Made by a program: the position numbers and the translations under genes. The notes below the pieces were generated by a model. That model did no database searches and was not told the origin of the DNA. It saw only the letters and a list, made by a program, of their open reading frames with translations. Shown piece after piece: positions 59,306-64,000 of a stretch of DNA of 64,000 nucleotides (its first letter is position 1; every line of letters starts with the position of its first letter). Origin of the DNA: JAPHTQ01 sp050302275 (lineage in GTDB: Bacteria > Pseudomonadota > Gammaproteobacteria > Thiohalomonadales > Thiohalomonadaceae); NCBI GenBank assembly GCA_050302275.1, contig JBNLAT010000001.1:1-64000 (forward strand), in the 5' to 3' direction.

Positions 59306-60418
59306 TTACTGTTCCAGCAGGATACGCAGCATACGACGCAGCGGTTCCGCCGCACCCCATAGCAGCTGGTCACCGACGGTAAAGGCCGAGAGATAGTCCT
59401 TGCCCATGGTCAGTTTGCGCATACGGCCCACCGGCACAGTCAGCGTACCGGTCACCGCCGCCGGGCTCAGGTCGGTCATGCTCACCTGACGATCATTCGG
59501 CACCACCTTCACCCAGTCGTTGTGGCTGGCAATGATGTCGTGGATCTCATCCAGCGGCGCATCCTTGGTCATCTTGATGGTCAGCGCCTGGCTGTGGCAG
59601 CGCATCGCGCCGATACGTACGCAGATACCATCGATGGGGATCTGGTTGTCGGAACGACCGAGGATCTTGTTGGTCTCGACCTGTGCCTTCCACTCCTCCT
59701 TGGACTGACCGGAGTCGAGCTGCACATCGAGCCAGGGAATCAGGGAACCGGCCAGTGGCACACCCCATTTGTCCTTGGGATAGTCGTCAGAGCGCAGGAA
59801 ATCGGAGAGTTTTTTGTCGATATCGAGAATCGCGCTGGCCGGATCTTCCACCAGCTCCTTCACCTCACCATTGATAGCGCCCATCTGCTTGATCAGCTCG
59901 CGCATGTTCTGCGCACCGGCACCGGAAGCGGCCTGATAGGTCATAGGGGCGATCCACTCCACCAATCCTTTCTCGAACAGACCACCGATGGCCATCAGCA
60001 TCAGGGAAACGGTGCAGTTACCGCCAACATAGGTCTTGATGCCCTTGCTCAAACCATCCTGGATAACGCTCTTGTTCACCGGGTCGAGGACGATGATGGA
60101 ATCGTCCACCATACGCAGGGTAGAAGCGGCATCGATCCAGTAACCGTCCCAACCGGCCTTGCGCAATTCAGGGTACACGGCCTTGGTGTAATCGCCGCCC
60201 TGACAGGTAACGATCACATCCATCGCTTTCAATTCGTCGATGCTGTTGGCATCCTTCAGCGGCGGTACATCCTTGCCCACATCGGGACCGGGTTGTCCGG
60301 CCTGTGAGGTGGTAAAAAAGATCGGTTCGATAGCGGCAAAGTCATTCTCTTCACGCATGCGCTGCATTAGCACCGAGCCGACCATACCGCGCCAACCTAC
60401 CAGACCTACTCGTTTCAT
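59306..60418 (-). CDS. asd: Aspartate-semialdehyde dehydrogenase
   Basis: 370 residues. NADPH-dependent reduction of aspartyl phosphate to the semialdehyde, feeding lysine/DAP, methionine and threonine. N-terminal dinucleotide site VGLVGWRGMVGSVLMQRM, catalytic Cys in YVGGNCTVSLMLMAIGGLF (about residue 135), and His in RIGAMRCHSQAL. Length is that of the gammaproteobacterial Asd1 type. Placed between leuB and fimV as in Pseudomonas. Confidence 0.97.
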   Translation of the reverse strand: MKRVGLVGWRGMVGSVLMQRMREENDFAAIEPIFFTTSQAGQPGPDVGKDVPPLKDANSIDELKAMDVIVTCQGGDYTKAVYPELRKAGWDGYWIDAASTLRMVDDSIIVLDPVNKSVIQDGLSKGIKTYVGGNCTVSLMLMAIGGLFEKGLVEWIAPMTYQAASGAGAQNMRELIKQMGAINGEVKELVEDPASAILDIDKKLSDFLRSDDYPKDKWGVPLAGSLIPWLDVQLDSGQSKEEWKAQVETNKILGRSDNQIPIDGICVRIGAMRCHSQALTIKMTKDAPLDEIHDIIASHNDWVKVVPNDRQVSMTDLSPAAVTGTLTVPVGRMRKLTMGKDYLSAFTVGDQLLWGAAEPLRRMLRILLEQ

Positions 60419-60437
60419 TTTAAAACTCCTGAGATGA

Positions 60438-61511
60438 TTAATTACGCATGGCGGCGACTACTGCATCGCCCATGCCGCTACACGAAACCTCTTTACCGCC
60501 GTCGGTCATGATATCGACGGTACGAATACCCTGAGCCAGTACCTTCTTCACCGCATCCTCGACACGTTTGGCGTTGGCCTCGTCACCAAAGGTGTAACGC
60601 AACATCATCGCTACCGACAGAATGGTCGCCAGCGGATTGGCCTTGTCCTGACCAGCTATGTCCGGCGCGGAACCGTGGATCGGTTCGTACATGCCCTTGT
60701 TGTTCTGATCGAGGGAAGCGGACGGCAACATGCCGATAGAACCGGAAAGCATTGATGCCTGATCGGAGAGAATGTCACCGAAGATGTTACCGGTAACAAT
60801 CACATCGAACTGTTTCGGCCACTTCACCAGCTGCATCGCCGCGTTGTCGACGTACATATGGGAAAGCTCAACTTCCGGATAATCCTTCGCTACTTCCAGC
60901 ACCACTTCGCGCCACAACTCTGAACACTCCAGCACGTTGGCCTTCTCCACCGAGCAGAGACGCTTGTCGCGCTTCATGGCGATATCGAAAGCGACACGGG
61001 CAACGCGGCGCACTTCCGATTCGGCATAGAGCATGGTGTTGAAGCCAACACGTTCGCCGTTACGCTCCTCGATACCACGTGGCTCACCAAAGTAAACGTC
61101 GCCGGTCAGTTCACGCACGATCATGATATCGAGACCGGCAACCACCTCAGGCTTCAATGAAGAGGAATCAGCCAGCTCTTCATAGAGCAGCGCCGGACGC
61201 AGGTTGGCGAACAGGTTTAGTTCCTTACGGATACGCAGCAGACCACGCTCCGGACGCAGCGGACGATCCAGCTTGTCGTACTGCGGGCCGCCGACGGCAC
61301 CAAGCAATACCGCATCAGATGCCTGCGCCAGTTTCAGCGTCGCTTCCGGCAGCGGGTCACCTGCCGCATCGTAACCCGCGCCACCAATGGCGCCCTCTTC
61401 CATTTCGATATCGAGACCGTCGGCCTTCAATACCTCAAGTACCTTCACCGCCTGGGCAACGATCTCCGGACCGATACCATCACCGGGCAATACTGCAATC
61501 TTTTTAGTCAT
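60438..61511 (-). CDS. leuB: 3-isopropylmalate dehydrogenase
   Basis: 357 residues. Oxidatively decarboxylates 3-isopropylmalate in leucine synthesis. Motifs: KIAVLPGDGIGPEIV at the N-terminus, AVGGPQYDKLDRPLRPERGLLRIRKEL substrate helix, and the metal/NAD region HMYVDNAAMQLVKWPKQFDVIVTGNIFGDILSDQASMLSGSIG. 27 bp from leuD and upstream of asd. Confidence 0.97.
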   Translation of the reverse strand: MTKKIAVLPGDGIGPEIVAQAVKVLEVLKADGLDIEMEEGAIGGAGYDAAGDPLPEATLKLAQASDAVLLGAVGGPQYDKLDRPLRPERGLLRIRKELNLFANLRPALLYEELADSSSLKPEVVAGLDIMIVRELTGDVYFGEPRGIEERNGERVGFNTMLYAESEVRRVARVAFDIAMKRDKRLCSVEKANVLECSELWREVVLEVAKDYPEVELSHMYVDNAAMQLVKWPKQFDVIVTGNIFGDILSDQASMLSGSIGMLPSASLDQNNKGMYEPIHGSAPDIAGQDKANPLATILSVAMMLRYTFGDEANAKRVEDAVKKVLAQGIRTVDIMTDGGKEVSCSGMGDAVVAAMRN

Positions 61512-61538
61512 CGTTTTCTTCCGTCTCTGCGATTTGTA

Positions 61539-62177
61539 TCAGGCAAAAAGCCACGGGGCTTCCTGCTTACGTCGTTCTTCGTACGCCTTGATATCATCCA
61601 CATGCTGCAGGGTCAGACCGATGTCGTCGAGGCCATTAACCAGGCAGTGCTTGCGGAACGAATCAACGTCGAAATTAATTGTTTCACCGCTCGGCGTAGT
61701 AATCGTTTGCGCTTCGAGGTCTACCGCCAGTTGGTAACCCTCGCTCGCCTCAACTTCTTTAAACAACTGATCGACCTTCGCCTCATCCAGCACGATGGGC
61801 AGGATGCCGTTCTTGAAACAGTTGTTGAAAAAGATATCGGCGAAACTGGGCGCGATGATCACCCGGAAACCGTAATCAAGCAATGCCCACGGCGCATGTT
61901 CACGCGAGGAACCACAGCCGAAGTTCTTGCGCGCCAGCAGCACCTGCGCACCCTGGTAGCGCGGCAGGTTTAGCACGAACTCCGGATTGATTGGACGTTT
62001 GGAGTTGTCCATTCCCGGCTCACCGTGATCCAGATAGCGCCACTCATCGAAGGCGTTAGGGCCGAAACCGCTACGTTTGATCGACTTCAGGAACTGCTTC
62101 GGAATAATGGCGTCGGTGTCCACATTGGAACGATCGAGCGGCGCCACGATTGCTGTCATCTTTTCGAATTTATCCAT
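61539..62177 (-). CDS. leuD: 3-isopropylmalate dehydratase small subunit
   Basis: 212 residues from the ATG at 62177 (MDKFEKMTAIVAPLDRSNVDTDAIIPKQFL); a longer frame lies inside leuC. Swivelling domain that pairs with LeuC to isomerise 2- to 3-isopropylmalate. Conserved NFGCGSSREHAPWAL at about 70-85. It starts 1 bp after the leuC stop codon. Confidence 0.97.
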   Translation of the reverse strand: MDKFEKMTAIVAPLDRSNVDTDAIIPKQFLKSIKRSGFGPNAFDEWRYLDHGEPGMDNSKRPINPEFVLNLPRYQGAQVLLARKNFGCGSSREHAPWALLDYGFRVIIAPSFADIFFNNCFKNGILPIVLDEAKVDQLFKEVEASEGYQLAVDLEAQTITTPSGETINFDVDSFRKHCLVNGLDDIGLTLQHVDDIKAYEERRKQEAPWLFA

Positions 62178-62178
62178 C

Positions 62179-63591
62179 TCACAAACTCCGTACGTCGGTG
62201 AAGTGGCCTTTAACCGCAGCCGCTGCGGCCATCGCCGGGCTGACCAGATGGGTACGGCTGCCGTTACCCTGGCGTCCCTCGAAGTTACGATTCGAGGTAG
62301 AGGCGCAACGCTCACCCGGCTCAAGTCGGTCGGCGTTCATTGCCAGGCACATGGAGCAGCCCGGCTCACGCCACTCGAAACCGGCTTCAATAAAGATCTT
62401 GTCCAGCCCCTCCTCTTCCGCCTGCTTTTTCACCAGGCCAGAACCGGGTACCACCAACGCCTGTTTCACGGTGGCGGCAACCTTACGGCCCTTGGCGACT
62501 GCTGCTGCCTGACGCAGGTCTTCGATACGCGAGTTGGTGCAGGAGCCAATGAAGACCACGTCCACCGGGATATCGCTAATCGCCATATTCGCATCCAGCC
62601 CCATGTACTCCAGAGCGCGACGCATACCGTCGGCCTTCACCTTATCCGCCTCATCGTCGGGATTGGGTACGCGGGCGTCGACACCCACCACCATCTCCGG
62701 CGAAGTGCCCCAGGTCACCTGCGGCTGGATGGAAGCGGCATCGATCACCACCTCCTTGTCGAACACCGCGTCGGCGTCGGAGTGGAGATCACCCCAAGCA
62801 GCGACCGCCTTGTCCCACAGCTCGCCTTTTGGTGCGAAGGGTTTGCCTTTGAAATAGTCGATGGTCTTCTGGTCTACCGCTATCAGACCGGCACGGGCAC
62901 CCGCCTCGATAGCCATGTTGCTGACGGTCATGCGGCCTTCGACGGAAAGGTCTTCGATCGCTTCACCGGCAAACTCCAGCGCATGGCCAGTGCCGCCCGC
63001 GGTGCCGATCTCGCCGATGATGGCGAGAACGATATCCTTGGCGCCGACGCCGGGGCCGACGTGGCCCTTCACCGTCACGCGCATGTTCTTCATCTTCTTC
63101 TGCACCAGGGTCTGGGTGGCCAGCACATGCTCCACCTCAGAGGTGCCGATGCCGTGGGCCAGCGCACCGAATGCACCGTGGGTGGAGGTATGTGAGTCCC
63201 CGCAAACCACGGTCATGCCGGGCAGGGTCGCCCCCTCCTCCGGACCGACCACGTGGACGATGCCCTGGCGGACATCGTTCATCGGGAAGTAGGTCAGATT
63301 GAACTCATGCACGTTGGCATCCAGGGTCTCCACCTGGGTGCGGGCAATGGGATCGGCGATACCAGCGATACCACCACTTTGGCCGGTGGTCGGCACGTTG
63401 TGGTCCGGGGTCACCACCACCGTATCCTTGCGCCACGGCTTGCGCCCAGCCAGACGCAGCCCCTCGAACGCCTGCGGTGAGGTCACCTCGTGCACCAGAT
63501 GGCGATCAATATAAAGCAGCGCGGTACCGTCCGCTTCGCTGCGCACCACGTGGGCATCCCACAATTTGTCGTATAAGGTCTTGCCTGTCAT
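62179..63591 (-). CDS. leuC: 3-isopropylmalate dehydratase large subunit
   Basis: 470 residues from the ATG at 63591 (MTGKTLYDKLWDAHVV). 4Fe-4S aconitase-family enzyme; cluster Cys in VVFIGSCTNSRIEDLR (about 345) and PGCSMCLAMN (two Cys, about 407-410). VCGDSHTSTHGAFGALAHGIGTSEVEHVLATQ and the substrate-binding region match the family. First of leuC-leuD-leuB in this window; the methyltransferase gene precedes it by 20 bp. Confidence 0.97.
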   Translation of the reverse strand: MTGKTLYDKLWDAHVVRSEADGTALLYIDRHLVHEVTSPQAFEGLRLAGRKPWRKDTVVVTPDHNVPTTGQSGGIAGIADPIARTQVETLDANVHEFNLTYFPMNDVRQGIVHVVGPEEGATLPGMTVVCGDSHTSTHGAFGALAHGIGTSEVEHVLATQTLVQKKMKNMRVTVKGHVGPGVGAKDIVLAIIGEIGTAGGTGHALEFAGEAIEDLSVEGRMTVSNMAIEAGARAGLIAVDQKTIDYFKGKPFAPKGELWDKAVAAWGDLHSDADAVFDKEVVIDAASIQPQVTWGTSPEMVVGVDARVPNPDDEADKVKADGMRRALEYMGLDANMAISDIPVDVVFIGSCTNSRIEDLRQAAAVAKGRKVAATVKQALVVPGSGLVKKQAEEEGLDKIFIEAGFEWREPGCSMCLAMNADRLEPGERCASTSNRNFEGRQGNGSRTHLVSPAMAAAAAVKGHFTDVRSL

Positions 63592-63610
63592 TGACTCATG
63601 GTTCCTTCGT

Positions 63611-64000
63611 TTACGCTTCTTTGCTCGCCTCAACCTCAAGGCGAACCATCTTCACATGGGTCCTGCCGAAATCATCGACGGGATATTCTTTGAGATAGCT
63701 CTCTACCAGTTCATTGATGAATGTGTCCTGCATTGCCTGCGGCACCCTACATGTGTAGGGAAACCAGGTGGTACGAACCCAGCCCTTCAGGTCGTCCACG
63801 CTCTCATGCACCATATCCTTGGGTACCAGTTCCAACCGGGTCGGCTTGAAACCGGCCTCGGCCAGCCACCTCGCATACTCCTCAATGCCGTAAAAGGCAT
63901 ACGGAAAAACAAAACCTTCAAAATAGGACCACCACTTTTCCGAAGCGATTAGGTTATCCATGACAGATAAGGGACCTGCTGCATTGCCCTTGCCGCCCAT
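63611..64000 (-). CDS. Class I SAM methyltransferase, C-terminal part (gene enters from outside the window)
   Basis: 129 visible residues; the ATG at the window edge is probably internal, because MGGKGNAAG sits at the position of the FGGKGN motif found partway through trans-aconitate/malonyl-type methyltransferases. What is seen is the C-terminal half with WWSYFEGFVFPYAFYGIEEYARWLAEAGF, a typical post-Rossmann helical cap, and LVESYLKEYP at the end. The substrate cannot be named without the N-terminal SAM domain. Confidence 0.75.
   Translation of the reverse strand: MGGKGNAAGPLSVMDNLIASEKWWSYFEGFVFPYAFYGIEEYARWLAEAGFKPTRLELVPKDMVHESVDDLKGWVRTTWFPYTCRVPQAMQDTFINELVESYLKEYPVDDFGRTHVKMVRLEVEASKEA

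Noticed and set aside
1..64000. CRISPR array, rRNA genes, transposase-bearing insertion sequences
   Set aside because: No regularly spaced direct repeats, no rRNA-like stretches and no transposase or integrase reading frame seen on either strand.

Overview
The window is chromosomal DNA from a gammaproteobacterium. The gene orders rpsB-tsf-pyrH-frr-uppS-cdsA-dxr-rseP-bamA-skp-lpxD-fabZ-lpxA, divergent map-glnD, dapC-dapD-yffB-dapE, and leuC-leuD-leuB-asd-fimV-truA-trpF-trpB-trpA-accD-folC-dedD-cvpA-purF-metZ are those of Pseudomonas, Chromatiales and relatives. An environmental, possibly sulfur-oxidising lineage is plausible, but nothing in the window proves it. Base composition by eye is moderately GC-rich in the core and visibly AT-richer in the accessory blocks.

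Layout. 1-3.6 kb: the end of an FG-GAP lipoprotein gene (cut by the window edge) and a two-gene accessory unit. The upstream gene of that unit encodes a protein whose C-terminus carries the active-site signature of the edema-factor/CyaA/ExoY nucleotidyl cyclases. 3.9-16.3 kb (minus): envelope biogenesis, isoprenoid and translation genes. 16.6-20.1 kb (plus): map-glnD. 20.1-25.0 kb (minus): an accessory block with a caspase-like protein coupled to a membrane protein, an MNT-HEPN fusion, and three single-gene units (Mrr-like nuclease, HEPN protein, GIY-YIG-like nuclease). These three units are separated by attC-like sites, forming a small integron cassette array without a visible integrase. 25.1-33.1 kb: a VOC protein, a sigma-54 two-component system, a Sel1-repeat gene behind a sigma-54 promoter, a SulP transporter and a ClC protein. 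33.2-37.6 kb (plus): lysine/DAP biosynthesis and an SGNH esterase. 37.7-46.1 kb: tsaB, an outer-membrane protein, a YoaA helicase and several small or uncharacterised genes. 46.2-63.6 kb (minus): methionine, purine, folate, malonyl-CoA, tryptophan, pilus-hub and leucine genes. The window ends inside a methyltransferase gene.

Regulation and non-coding elements. metZ is preceded by a promoter, a SAM-II type riboswitch and an intrinsic terminator, and its antiterminator pairing can be read directly from the sequence. Five intergenic imperfect palindromes of roughly 90-160 bp lie between genes. Two of them share a core while their arms differ but still self-pair. Intrinsic terminators follow lpxA, rpsB, frr, the 38.4-kb outer-membrane gene, the 42.3-kb gene pair and asd. 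A hairpin shaped like a tRNA acceptor/T-arm minihelix lies between accD and folC.

The most novel material is the compact cyclase-like gene pair, the attC-flanked nuclease/HEPN cassettes, the caspase-like/membrane pair, and the riboswitch-attenuator of metZ.
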